A DNA stretch of 6,314 nt from Clostridiales bacterium (GCA_026419635.1 JANZZB010000089.1:1-6314), one strand, 5' to 3'. Shown: positions 1 through 6,132, counted from the stretch's first letter. Numbers and translations: made by a program. Notes: generated by a model from the sequence alone, not told the origin.

Positions 1-327
1 CTCCGAAACGCTATCAACTATAAGACCGATCTCAATACCTCTGATATCAACAATGATTATGCAGGTACGGTCATTGTATTTAAGCGGTTCTTTCTTGAAC
101 CTTATACGCACATCCATAACGGGAACGATTTTTCCGCGTAAATTTATAACTCCTTTGATATAACCCGGAAGCTCAGGTATATGGGTTATATCCTGAATGC
201 CGATGATTTCTTCAACTTGGCTGATTTCAATGCCAAAGTATTCCGTGCCAACAAGGAAAGTCAGATATTTATCTTTTTGTGTGTCTTCTTCCTGTGCAAT
301 TACTTCTTTCTCCCGAAGGTTTAGCAT
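1..327 (-). CDS. cheW: Chemotaxis coupling protein CheW (N-terminal 109 residues, cut by window edge)
   Basis: CheW is the cytoplasmic adaptor that links CheA to chemoreceptors. My translation from the ATG at 327 gives 109 residues running off the window at base 1; full-length CheW proteins are usually about 150 residues, so roughly the last third is missing. After a charged N-terminal tail (about 20 residues) the CheW fold begins at KYLTFLVGTEYFGIEI. The hallmark stretch follows: THIPELPGYIKGVINLRG at residues 48-65 and KIVPVMDVR at 66-74, including the conserved Arg64 that in CheW proteins contributes to receptor and kinase contacts. The start is supported by AGGAG eight bases upstream; another ATG at 335 hits a stop after four codons. 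It lies 41 nt after cheA and is probably the next gene of the same operon. The identification is firm. Confidence 0.95.
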   Translation of the reverse strand, partial: MLNLREKEVIAQEEDTQKDKYLTFLVGTEYFGIEISQVEEIIGIQDITHIPELPGYIKGVINLRGKIVPVMDVRIRFKKEPLKYNDRTCIIIVDIRGIEIGLIVDSVSE

Positions 328-368
328 ATTGTCATCTCCTGTATGGCTTAAATCTTTTTAACAAACAC

Positions 369-2408
369 CTATGCGCCTGACCGAATAGCAATAATTCCCC
401 CAATATCAAGTATCAGGCTTATCTCTCCATCCCCCAATAATGTGCACCCGGATAAACCGTGAACTTTTTTAATATATTTCGGCATTGCTTTTACAACAAC
501 CTCCTGTCTCCCCAAGAGTTGATCTGCAAATAAGCATACAGTTTGATTACCGCTCTCCGCTATAATAAAAATTCCATCAGTTAACTCTTGCGCATCCGGA
601 TTAATATGGAAATATTCATGGAGCTTTATAACTGGATAGCAATTTCCTCTTACCATAATCATTTCGTTATTATTCGGATCTTTAAATACATCATTGGGCT
701 TTGGTCGGAAAAATTCCTTGATATCCTTAATCGGTATCGTATAGAGATGCTTGCCGACTTTAATGTTCATGCCTTCTATAATTGCAAGTGTTAACGGAAA
801 TTTCATCGTAAACTCGGTTCCGACACCGGCAATGCTTTCGATAGAAACTTTACCACCAACCTCTTCTATTCCCTTTACCACGACATCCATTCCGACTCCT
901 CTGCCGGAATATTCCGTAATTTTTTCATTCGTTGAAAAACCAGGAAGGAATATAAGTGAGAATATCTCTTTATCGCTCATCTCATTTTGTGGTTTCGTTA
1001 ACAGTCCATTTTCGACGGCACGTTTTAATATCTTATCTTTATCGAGTCCTTTTCCATCATCTCGCACCATGATCAAAACATCGCTGCCGTTATTTTGGGC
1101 CTCTAGTGTAACTGTGCCATCGGCAAGTTTGCCCATTTTTATTCTTTCATCCGCTTGTTCAATTCCATGATCCACAGAATTTCTGATAAGGTGCATTAAA
1201 GGATCGGATATATGTTCAACAATATTTTTATCAACCTCGGTTTGTTCGCCTATAATTTCCAATTTGACGTCTTTATTTAATTTTTTATTCATATCTCTGA
1301 CGATACGATTCATTTTTTGAAGGGTTGTAGCTAACGGAACCATACGTATTGACATAACAAGATCTTGCATTTCGCTTGTTATTTTTTGAAGCTGTTGGGA
1401 TGATTTTTGAAATCTCTTTAAATCGAGACCTTGAAGATCCTGGTTATAAATGACCATTGCTTCAGAAATAACCAGTTCGCCCATTAAATCCATCAGCTTG
1501 TCCAGTTTTGATACATTTACACTGATAATGCTATTGCTAACAGAAGGCCCGCCCGATGTTTCTTTTATTGAACTTGCTTCATGCAAATTACCGGATTTTT
1601 TATCTGCCGTTTTTTCATTTTTAACTTGAGGAGCTTCTTCTTTTGTATCTTCATTTAATTGGTTAAGCTCCAGATTCTTTAGGAAGATTTGTTGAGTAAA
1701 AAATTTCTCTAATTCGTCAAAACTTTTATTTGTATTTAGATTAATTAGAAAACCTTTTTTTCTGATTTCTTCAATACTGGAATCACTGTCCATGATTCCT
1801 TCCGGAATATAACTAATCTCGGAAGCAAACTCTTCAAGCTTATGTACAATTTCAAAAGCTCTTATATTTTCCATCATACAGCCGTCTTCAAAGAAAAAAG
1901 ACGCCACAAACCGATTGTTATAAGAACTTGTTTGAACTTTTTTGGGCGCTTCCGCAGCAGCTGCGGGTTCTTGCTCCTCAGCTCCTTTCGGAGTCGAAAT
2001 AAGCTTTTTGATTTCAGCCAGAAACTCTGTTATTTCCTGCATAAGAGCAGATGAATCTTCCTCTGTTTGGTCCCCGGATTCTAATCTAACGAGGCTCGCC
2101 TTAAAATAATCAACACAATCCAGAAGCAAATCAGAGAGTTTTTCGGAATCATAATTTGATAGGCTATGCTCCCTTATCAAAAAAAACAAATCCTCTACTC
2201 GATGTGCCAATGTTGAGATATTATTAAATTGCATCATGGCCGCGGAGCCTTTAATCGTATGCATGATTCGGAAGATTTCGTTGATAGAATTCTTTTCGTA
2301 ACAACTGCCTTTTTCGTTGTTTAATATAATCTGTTCCAATTGTTCAAGGTTCTGAGACGTCTCAAATATAAACATGTCAAATAGGGGCTTGTTTAAATCC
2401 TCGTCCAC
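369..2408 (-). CDS. cheA: Chemotaxis sensor histidine kinase CheA
   Basis: CheA autophosphorylates under receptor control and passes phosphate to CheY (and CheB). The 679-residue protein has the full layout. P1 (HPt, about 1-135) carries phospho-acceptor His50 in IMHTIKGSAAMM. A variable region (about 163-250, FFFEDGCMMENIRAF) should be the P2 response-regulator docking domain, flanked by acidic or Lys/Ala-rich linkers. P3 dimerisation starts near 294 (IISVNVSKLDKLMDLMGELV). The P4 ATPase shows the N box HLIRNSVDHGIE (407-418 region), G1 DDGKGLD (450-456) and G2 GRGVGMDVV (502-510). The CheW-like P5 spans about 545-679. No key residue appears lost. The start is GTG at 2408, preceded by GGGGGAG with a six-base spacer; no better ATG lies nearby. 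It sits 35 nt after cheY and 41 nt before cheW. No cheB or cheR is visible in the window. Confidence 0.97.
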   Translation of the reverse strand: MDEDLNKPLFDMFIFETSQNLEQLEQIILNNEKGSCYEKNSINEIFRIMHTIKGSAAMMQFNNISTLAHRVEDLFFLIREHSLSNYDSEKLSDLLLDCVDYFKASLVRLESGDQTEEDSSALMQEITEFLAEIKKLISTPKGAEEQEPAAAAEAPKKVQTSSYNNRFVASFFFEDGCMMENIRAFEIVHKLEEFASEISYIPEGIMDSDSSIEEIRKKGFLINLNTNKSFDELEKFFTQQIFLKNLELNQLNEDTKEEAPQVKNEKTADKKSGNLHEASSIKETSGGPSVSNSIISVNVSKLDKLMDLMGELVISEAMVIYNQDLQGLDLKRFQKSSQQLQKITSEMQDLVMSIRMVPLATTLQKMNRIVRDMNKKLNKDVKLEIIGEQTEVDKNIVEHISDPLMHLIRNSVDHGIEQADERIKMGKLADGTVTLEAQNNGSDVLIMVRDDGKGLDKDKILKRAVENGLLTKPQNEMSDKEIFSLIFLPGFSTNEKITEYSGRGVGMDVVVKGIEEVGGKVSIESIAGVGTEFTMKFPLTLAIIEGMNIKVGKHLYTIPIKDIKEFFRPKPNDVFKDPNNNEMIMVRGNCYPVIKLHEYFHINPDAQELTDGIFIIAESGNQTVCLFADQLLGRQEVVVKAMPKYIKKVHGLSGCTLLGDGEISLILDIGGIIAIRSGA

Positions 2409-2443
2409 AAAAATCTCCCCCTTTTATATCAAAAGCTGCAGAA

Positions 2444-2803
2444 TTATGCCAAAATACTATTAAGTGTCTGTATAATATGTTCCTCTTTATATGGTTTTAC
2501 GATAAAGGATTTCGCGCCACTTAAAATTGCTTCCCTGACAAGAGACTCCTGACCCATGGCAGAAACCATGACCACTTTTGCGTTTGGGTCTAGTTGGCGA
2601 ATGTTTTTCAGTGCATCAATTCCTGTCATTTCGGGCATAGTAATGTCCATTGTTACGATATCAGGGCTAAATTCTTTATATTTTTCAATGCTAACCAGAC
2701 CGTTTTCCGCTTCAGCTACTACATCAAATCCATTTTTAACAAGCACCTTTTTAATGGCCATGCGCATAAACGCCGCATCGTCAACGATTAATACTCTTGC
2801 CAA
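2444..2803 (-). CDS. cheY: Chemotaxis response regulator CheY
   Basis: This is a single-domain receiver of 119 residues, the usual CheY length, with no output domain. The full phosphorylation site is visible: acid pair Asp8-Asp9 (VLIVDDAAFMRM), phospho-acceptor Asp53 (IVTMDITMPEMTG), Ser81 in MVSAMG in the conserved Thr/Ser position, and Lys103 in FIVKPY. CheY phosphorylated by CheA binds the flagellar switch. The frame is open back to a GTG at 2812, but that codon overlaps the ribosome binding site AAGGAG (2812-2817). The TTG at 2803 sits eight bases after AAGGAG and gives the family-typical N terminus MARVLIVDDAAFMR, so I choose TTG. It lies between the HD-GYP gene (35 nt upstream) and cheA (35 nt downstream), which supports a chemotaxis role rather than an orphan receiver. 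Confidence 0.94.
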   Translation of the reverse strand: MARVLIVDDAAFMRMAIKKVLVKNGFDVVAEAENGLVSIEKYKEFSPDIVTMDITMPEMTGIDALKNIRQLDPNAKVVMVSAMGQESLVREAILSGAKSFIVKPYKEEHIIQTLNSILA

Positions 2804-2811
2804 TTTCAACA

Positions 2812-2817
2812 CTCCTT
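2812..2817 (-). promoter_or_regulatory. cheY ribosome binding site (decides the TTG start)
   Basis: AAGGAG on the minus strand. Its last base is also the first base of the GTG that an automatic caller would take as the start, which cannot initiate normally from this site. The TTG at 2803-2801 is eight bases away, an ideal spacing. Confidence 0.75.
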
Positions 2818-2838
2818 AATTGAAATATACCAACTTTT

Positions 2839-3912
2839 TTATACTGTATCAGATAAACCTTTAATTGTAATATTAAAGCAATTTATGTCATTATAAAGGT
2901 CGTAATACATTGTCTCATTATTGCCCGTGATAATTTTGACTTTAGGCCTCAACCCACATTTTGAATTGTTTTCAACAACGATACCGATAAGTCCGTTACT
3001 GAGCAAAACATAGTTCCCAACGGGGTAGGGAGTAATCTTTTCAGCAAATGTATTTACTATTTTTGGGTCAAACAATGTTCCGGACCCGCCCATAATATAT
3101 TCCATTGCTTCTGATGGAGATAATGCTTTTCTATACGGACGGTCCGACGTAAGTGCGTCATAAACATCGGCTACAGCGATAATTTTTCCAAACAAAGGAA
3201 TCTTTTCTGCTCTTAAGTTATTGGGATATCCGGTTCCGTCAAATTTTTCATGATGTGTCAGAACGGATACATTGGATTCTACAGGAATTTCCCATCTGTC
3301 CCTTAAATATTCGCTGCCTTTCTGGCTGTGCACCTTTACCAATTCAAATTCTTCAGGGCTAAGCTTCCCAGGCTTTTCCAAAACATCTTTCGGAACAAAA
3401 ACCTTTCCTATATCGTGAAGCAAAGCTCCAAGACCCAGCTTATACAGGTTTGTCTTGCACAAACCCATAGCGACACCCAAAATAATAGATATAACGGAAA
3501 CGTTAACGGAATGAAAGTATGTATAATCATCAAATATTTTTAGATCAATCATATTAATCGCTGCATTTTTATTTGATGTAATTTCACTTACAATTCCTTT
3601 TGTTACATGCATCGCTTCCGCTACTGCCCGGCTTTTTATCTCACTGCTATCGGCTTTTACCTGATTAAACACATCTTTAACCGTCTTTACTGCATTGTTT
3701 TTTAGTTCGGAACTGATACCATATTCCGTATCAATATCGTCCGACAGGGAGTCTTTTATGTACACACCCTGATATTTCAACATTTTAATTCGATTAATTT
3801 CAATATTGGACAGGATTTGGCCTTTAGAAAGCATTAGTTCATTGTTATACCCGAACAAATCTTTTCCAAGCATCATCCCTGGTTTTAAACATGAAGATGG
3901 TACATATCTCAT
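2839..3912 (-). CDS. HD-GYP domain protein, predicted cyclic di-GMP phosphodiesterase
   Basis: HD-GYP proteins hydrolyse cyclic di-GMP with a di- or tri-metal centre. In this 357-residue protein (numbered from ATG 3912) the N-terminal about 50 residues (MRYVPSSCLKPGMMLGKDL) resemble the small beta domain found ahead of many HD-GYP domains. The catalytic domain spans about 125-295 and shows His134 (FHSVN), the HD pair His166-Asp167 (LLHDIGKV), His195 (VHSQKG), His220-His221 in THHEKFDGTGYP, with GYP at 228-230, and ADVYDALTSDRPYR from 248. All signature residues appear present, so activity is expected. A short C-terminal beta-rich tail (about 297-357) follows. No transmembrane segment or receiver domain is seen. 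The frame extends to a GTG at 3921, but AAGAG (3921-3925) is eight bases before the ATG at 3912, which also gives the family-typical N terminus. It heads the cheY-cheA-cheW run. The exact substrate and target are inferred. Confidence 0.93.
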   Translation of the reverse strand: MRYVPSSCLKPGMMLGKDLFGYNNELMLSKGQILSNIEINRIKMLKYQGVYIKDSLSDDIDTEYGISSELKNNAVKTVKDVFNQVKADSSEIKSRAVAEAMHVTKGIVSEITSNKNAAINMIDLKIFDDYTYFHSVNVSVISIILGVAMGLCKTNLYKLGLGALLHDIGKVFVPKDVLEKPGKLSPEEFELVKVHSQKGSEYLRDRWEIPVESNVSVLTHHEKFDGTGYPNNLRAEKIPLFGKIIAVADVYDALTSDRPYRKALSPSEAMEYIMGGSGTLFDPKIVNTFAEKITPYPVGNYVLLSNGLIGIVVENNSKCGLRPKVKIITGNNETMYYDLYNDINCFNITIKGLSDTV

Positions 3913-3920
3913 ACATGTCA

Positions 3921-3925
3921 CTCTT
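3921..3925 (-). promoter_or_regulatory. Probable ribosome binding site of the HD-GYP gene
   Basis: AAGAG on the minus strand, eight bases before ATG 3912. It overlaps the alternative GTG at 3921, which makes that upstream start unlikely. The site is weaker than those of flagellin, cheA and cheY. Confidence 0.5.
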
Positions 3926-4025
3926 ATATATATAATCCTTTTGCTTAATGTAAAAAGCCGGACTAAGAATACTCATATTAAAAACACAATATTTATGAAG
4001 ATATGCTCTAATCGGTTTTATGAAG

Positions 4026-4065
4026 TTATGCCAAAGGGTCGCATATATTGCGCCCCTTGGCATAA
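4026..4065. repeat. Long stem-loop (40-base inverted repeat)
   Basis: Read on the minus strand, TTATGCCAAGGGG pairs with CCCTTTGGCATAA (13 positions, one being a G-U wobble). After a one-base bulge an inner CGCA/TGCG stem closes a five-base ATATA loop. The pairing is better on the minus strand, the direction of transcription of both flanking genes, because the single imperfect pair is G-U there and A-C on the plus strand. No T-run follows on either strand, so it is not a textbook intrinsic terminator. It may be a processing or stability element, or a termination site of another kind. Confidence 0.7.
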
Positions 4066-4166
4066 TCAATAAATCAATTGCTATGGCCGTCAAAGAAAGG
4101 TTCTTTAACCGGAATAAAAACCTAAGAGGGAATAAGCATTTTGTTCCGATTATCGCCAAGCAATAT

Positions 4167-4191
4167 CCATCAGGCGACTTTCGCCTTCTGG
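4167..4191 (-). repeat. Stem-loop shortly after flagellin, possible weak terminator or mRNA 3' end
   Basis: On the minus strand CCA-GA-AGGCGA-AAG-TCGCCT-GA-TGG forms a 6-bp G+C-rich stem with a three-base loop, then a symmetric GA/GA internal loop (which can form sheared G-A pairs), then 3 bp more. It starts 17 bases after the flagellin stop, where a terminator is expected, but is followed by ATATTGCTTGG rather than a T-run. It could instead protect the abundant flagellin mRNA from 3' exonucleases. Confidence 0.45.
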
Positions 4192-4208
4192 CATTATTAA
4201 GCTTTAAT

Positions 4209-4976
4209 TTACTTAAGCAGCTGAAGGACACCCTGCGGCTGCGAGTTTGCCTGAGACAGCATTGCCGTTGCAGCCTGTACAAGGATATTATTCTTTGTAT
4301 ATGCGCTCATCTCGGATGCCATATCAACGTCACGGATACGGGATTCAGCAGCTGTAAGGTTTTCACTTGTTGTTGTCGTGTTATTAACAACGTGTTCCAA
4401 CTGATTCTGCTCTGCACCGTAAGTAGCTCTATCTGTGTTGACAGATGTAATAGCATCTTCAATTGTTGCCGTATCGGAGCCGCTGGATAACCCACCCGTG
4501 AAGGCTGCCGCAGAAATGGTTAAGCTTTGGCTTCCGTCCTGACCGTAGGCAATGGTGGTATCCGTTTGGAAAACAGTGATTCCGTTAAATTGCGTATTTG
4601 TGAGAATATCGTCCATTGCCGTTCCGAGAGCATTCATTTCGGCGTCGATATTAGCTGTATCATCTGTGCTGTACGTTCCATTCGCTTTCTGAACCGACAG
4701 TTCTTTCATACGTGTCAGCATATCGGAAACTTCACTTAAAGCACCTTCAGCGGTCTGCAGGTAAGAGACACCGTCCTGAGCATTTCTTTGTGCTTGTCCG
4801 AGACCCGCAATCTGAGATCTCATTTTCTGTGAAATGGAAAGGCCCGCTGCATCGTCAGCTGCACGGTTAATACGGTAGCCGGAAGAAAGCTTTTCCATCG
4901 ATTTGCTGGCTGTACTTACGTTCTTGGTGTACTTATTGTACGTGTTAAGTGCGGAAATGTTATTGTTGATACGCAT
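4209..4976 (-). CDS. fliC (hag): Flagellin, short form
   Basis: Flagellin is the filament subunit secreted by the flagellar type III apparatus. The 255-residue protein has the conserved N-terminal D0/D1 helices (MRINNNISALNTYNKY; SGYRINRAADDAAGLSIS at 32-49; QAQRNAQDGVSYLQTAEGAL at 61-80) and the C-terminal pair (IRDVDMASEMSAYTKNNIL; SQANSQPQGVLQLL at 241-254). Only a small Thr/Ser/Gly-rich segment (about 135-180) separates them, so the outer D2/D3 domains are almost absent, as in the compact flagellins of many Bacillota. LTRMKELSVQ (87-96) matches the D1 region recognised by TLR5 in other bacteria. ATG 4976 follows AAGGAGG with a seven-base spacer. There is no signal peptide, as expected for flagellar export. 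It is preceded by csrA, a sigma-28-like promoter and a GGA-rich leader, consistent with late-class expression and CsrA control. Confidence 0.97.
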   Translation of the reverse strand: MRINNNISALNTYNKYTKNVSTASKSMEKLSSGYRINRAADDAAGLSISQKMRSQIAGLGQAQRNAQDGVSYLQTAEGALSEVSDMLTRMKELSVQKANGTYSTDDTANIDAEMNALGTAMDDILTNTQFNGITVFQTDTTIAYGQDGSQSLTISAAAFTGGLSSGSDTATIEDAITSVNTDRATYGAEQNQLEHVVNNTTTTSENLTAAESRIRDVDMASEMSAYTKNNILVQAATAMLSQANSQPQGVLQLLK

Positions 4977-4980
4977 GTTA

Positions 4981-5015
4981 TTTCCTCCTTGAATTTGATG
5001 TTGGAATTCCGTTCC
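4981..5015 (-). promoter_or_regulatory. Flagellin ribosome binding site and probable CsrA-binding leader
   Basis: The last 40 nt of the flagellin leader contain four GGA triplets on the minus strand: at 5015-5013 (in AAGGAAC), 5010-5008 (in CGGAATT), and 4988-4986 plus 4985-4983 inside the Shine-Dalgarno AAGGAGGAAA. GGA is the core of CsrA sites, and in B. subtilis CsrA represses hag by binding two such sites, one covering the Shine-Dalgarno. The layout of an upstream pair plus one overlapping the ribosome site, directly after csrA itself, fits that model. The sites are seen; binding is inferred. Confidence 0.6.
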
Positions 5016-5030
5016 TTATTTATATTAAAA

Positions 5031-5049
5031 CCTGCTCGTACGCTGCAGG
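5031..5049 (-). other. Small stem-loop in the flagellin leader
   Basis: CCTGC (5049-5045) can pair with GCAGG (5035-5031) around a nine-base loop containing CGTACG, followed by TTTTAATATA. At 5 bp it is marginal. It lies inside the predicted leader, between the promoter and the GGA cluster, and may shape the leader RNA. Confidence 0.3.
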
Positions 5050-5081
5050 CTTAAATATACGAAATTTCTTATTCATCATAT

Positions 5082-5108
5082 ATATCGTATAAAGGAAAAA
5101 AAACATTA
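5082..5108 (-). promoter_or_regulatory. Predicted sigma-28 (SigD/FliA) promoter of flagellin
   Basis: On the minus strand TAAT (5108-5105), exactly 15 bases, then TACGATAT (5089-5082). The Gram-positive sigma-28 consensus is TAAA-N15-GCCGATAT, so this matches 3 of 4 and 6 of 8 positions with perfect spacing, including the central CGATAT. The start of transcription would fall near 5075, giving a leader of about 100 nt. It begins a few bases after the csrA stop, so flagellin has its own late-class promoter. Confidence 0.65.
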
Positions 5109-5115
5109 GCATTTT

Positions 5116-5346
5116 TTATTTATTTCGCATAACATTTTCCAAGTTTTCATAATCCGCTTTGTTTGCAGACTCCAATGATTCTTTATTGATTTTTTGTGTC
5201 TCTTTTAATTCCTTTCGCATAATTTTGATATTTTTGGGTGCTTCAATCCCTATTTTTACTCTATCGCTTCCGACATCAAGTACAAAAATTTCTATGGAAT
5301 CGTTTATAAAAAAAGACTCCCCGCTTTTTCTTGATATAATAAGCAT
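5116..5346 (-). CDS. csrA: Carbon storage / translational regulator CsrA
   Basis: CsrA is a small dimeric RNA-binding protein that blocks translation by binding GGA motifs near ribosome sites. The 76-residue product has the family core: MLIISRKSGESFFINDSIEI at the N terminus (Arg6 in SRK), VKIGIEAPKNIKIMRKEL at 30-47 with the RNA-contacting Arg44, then a hydrophilic C-terminal helix and tail (48-76). His43, common in the family, is Met here. ATG 5346 lies 2 nt after the fliW stop, so translational coupling is likely; the ribosome site is embedded in the end of fliW (AAAGG at a slightly long distance). The fliW-csrA-flagellin order supports a role in flagellin mRNA control. Confidence 0.96.
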   Translation of the reverse strand: MLIISRKSGESFFINDSIEIFVLDVGSDRVKIGIEAPKNIKIMRKELKETQKINKESLESANKADYENLENVMRNK

Positions 5347-5348
5347 CT

Positions 5349-5780
5349 TTATTCCGCCTTTCCTTCAAAAACGCGGTGACGCATGGAATATTCGGTTCCG
5401 TCAAGTACAACCTGCATGGCAAGCCGCTTTTCCAAATTAACTACAATAGGACTTTTTAAGTTTACCGTCATATCTTTAATAACATTCGGAACAACCGCAA
5501 TCAGAAAATACTGCAAGTCACTTGCATCGTCCGTTTCCAGTATTTTTAACACTTCAGACGGCATTTTGGGTTTATACCCAGCCAGGATCTGTTCCGGTTC
5601 AAAAACAACAAACCTTGGATTTTCCCCTGAAATCGACTGAAGCCGAAGTACAGGACTGTCATTCCTGCGTAATATGGCATATTCTCTTACATCTTCAAAA
5701 CCCAAAATTCCTTGTTTAAAATGGATTACTTCCTTATCGTCTATCTCGCAAACACCATAATCTTTCGTCTGAATTCTCAT
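5349..5780 (-). CDS. fliW: Flagellar assembly factor FliW
   Basis: FliW binds either flagellin or CsrA. When flagellin is exported, freed FliW sequesters CsrA and lifts repression of flagellin translation (established in B. subtilis). The 143-residue protein shows the family features: MRIQTKDYGVCEID at the start, IHFKQGILGFEDVREYAIL (about 19-37), RFVVFEPEQIL (about 57-67), a FLIAVVP strand (about 93-99), then VNLKSPIVVNLEKRLAMQVVL (107-127). The frame extends to a TTG at 5798, but the strong AGGGAGG site lies between that codon and ATG 5780, so the ATG is the start. It precedes csrA by 2 nt. Its upstream side is the repeat array rather than the flgK/flgL genes often found there, and I saw no clear promoter. 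Confidence 0.95.
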   Translation of the reverse strand: MRIQTKDYGVCEIDDKEVIHFKQGILGFEDVREYAILRRNDSPVLRLQSISGENPRFVVFEPEQILAGYKPKMPSEVLKILETDDASDLQYFLIAVVPNVIKDMTVNLKSPIVVNLEKRLAMQVVLDGTEYSMRHRVFEGKAE

Positions 5781-5785
5781 AAAAT

Positions 5786-5790
5786 CCTCC
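5786..5790 (-). promoter_or_regulatory. fliW ribosome binding site (decides the ATG start)
   Basis: GGAGG within AGGGAGG on the minus strand, five bases before ATG 5780. It lies downstream of the alternative TTG at 5798, so the longer 149-residue reading is not supported. Confidence 0.75.
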
Positions 5791-5815
5791 CTGCGCAAAA
5801 GAATTGTTTCTTAAG

Positions 5816-5882
5816 GTGAGGGGAGACGAACCCGACCCGCCTCAGCCTTGATAAATTAGCGCTTTACTTTGTTGTCGTCTTA
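5816..5882. repeat. Decayed repeat copy next to fliW
   Basis: From 5816 the sequence (GTGAGGGGAGACGAAC, then CCGCCTCAG, then TTTGTTGTCGTCTT) aligns with gaps to the stretch beginning at 5883 (GTGCGAGGAGAGTTGAAC, CCGCCTCTG, GCGTTGTTGTCTTTT), an offset of about 67 bases. The central hairpin is not intact. It reads as a partly deleted relic of the unit that follows. Confidence 0.5.
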
Positions 5883-5908
5883 GTGCGAGGAGAGTTGAAC
5901 ATTATCCG

Positions 5909-6013
5909 CCTCTGTCCGAACCTGATTGCGCCCCAATGCGTTGTTGTCTTTTGCGGGCGCTAGCCCGCCTGCATCCTCCTCCTTTTGGGACACAATTATC
6001 TACTGGACAGAGG
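5909..6013 (-). repeat. Hairpin module A (minus orientation)
   Basis: The outer arms CCTCTGTCC (5909-5917) and GGACAGAGG (6005-6013) pair perfectly. Further in, ATTGCGCCCCAA (5925-5936) faces TTGGGACACAAT (5985-5996), with 10 of 12 Watson-Crick pairs and the other two being G-U when read on the minus strand. The central hairpin is GCGGGC-GCTA-GCCCGC (5953-5968). On the minus strand its flanks are GGAGGAGGATGCAG and GACAACAACGCA, diverged versions of the boxes in module B. Confidence 0.65.
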
Positions 6014-6020
6014 TCATAGA

Positions 6021-6124
6021 GTTTTTGGCTGTTGTCCGTGTCGAGAGCAAGGCAGACGACGAAGCCTTACTTACGTAAGGCGAGGAGGATAACGCAGCTA
6101 TCGGCATGGACATCACCCAAAAAC
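6021..6124 (+). repeat. Hairpin module B (plus orientation)
   Basis: The outer arms 6021-6048 and 6097-6124 are complementary at 23 of 28 positions, and two of the five exceptions are G-U pairs on the plus strand. The central hairpin is GCCTTAC-TTAC-GTAAGGC (6064-6081). Between arms and hairpin lie the unpaired boxes AAGGCAGACGACG (6049-6061) and GAGGAGGATAACGCA (6082-6096). It is the best-preserved complete module. Confidence 0.7.
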
Positions 6125-6132
6125 CGGATAGG

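Larger units (their letters stand above)
3913..4208. other. Intergenic region between flagellin and the HD-GYP gene
   Basis: This stretch of 296 bases has no convincing coding sequence; the open frames crossing it overlap flagellin or the HD-GYP gene and read as unrelated, Arg/Cys-rich peptides. It holds two inverted repeats (4167-4191 and 4026-4065), listed separately. It must contain or adjoin the end of the flagellin transcript and probably the promoter of the HD-GYP/chemotaxis group. The last 100 bases before the HD-GYP gene are A+T-rich, with TATA-like runs around 3926-3932, but I could not pick a convincing paired -35/-10. CCGATTA at 4015-4009 resembles a sigma-28 -10 but lacks a TAAA-like -35 at the right distance. 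Confidence 0.6.

Noticed and set aside
4092..4110. Possible intrinsic terminator for flagellin: GGTT-AAAG-AACC followed by TTTCTTT on the minus strand
   Set aside because: The stem is only 4 bp and the T-run is interrupted, so it is too weak to call.
3913..4208. Cyclic di-GMP riboswitch ahead of the HD-GYP gene
   Set aside because: I looked for the conserved core of the class I aptamer and did not find it; the inverted repeats present do not match its layout. A covariance search (Infernal with Rfam) would be decisive.
3845..4282. Minus-strand open frame of 145 codons bridging the flagellin end and the HD-GYP start
   Set aside because: It overlaps the real flagellin 3' end and the HD-GYP 5' end out of frame, and its Arg/Cys-rich content matches no family.
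4020..4490. Plus-strand open frame of 156 codons opposite the flagellin 3' end
   Set aside because: It lies mostly antisense to flagellin, is Cys-rich with no domain, and passes through both intergenic inverted repeats.
5101..5121. A/T-rich inverted repeat just after csrA as a terminator
   Set aside because: It is only A-run against T-run pairing with no G+C stem, and it overlaps the predicted flagellin -35 element.
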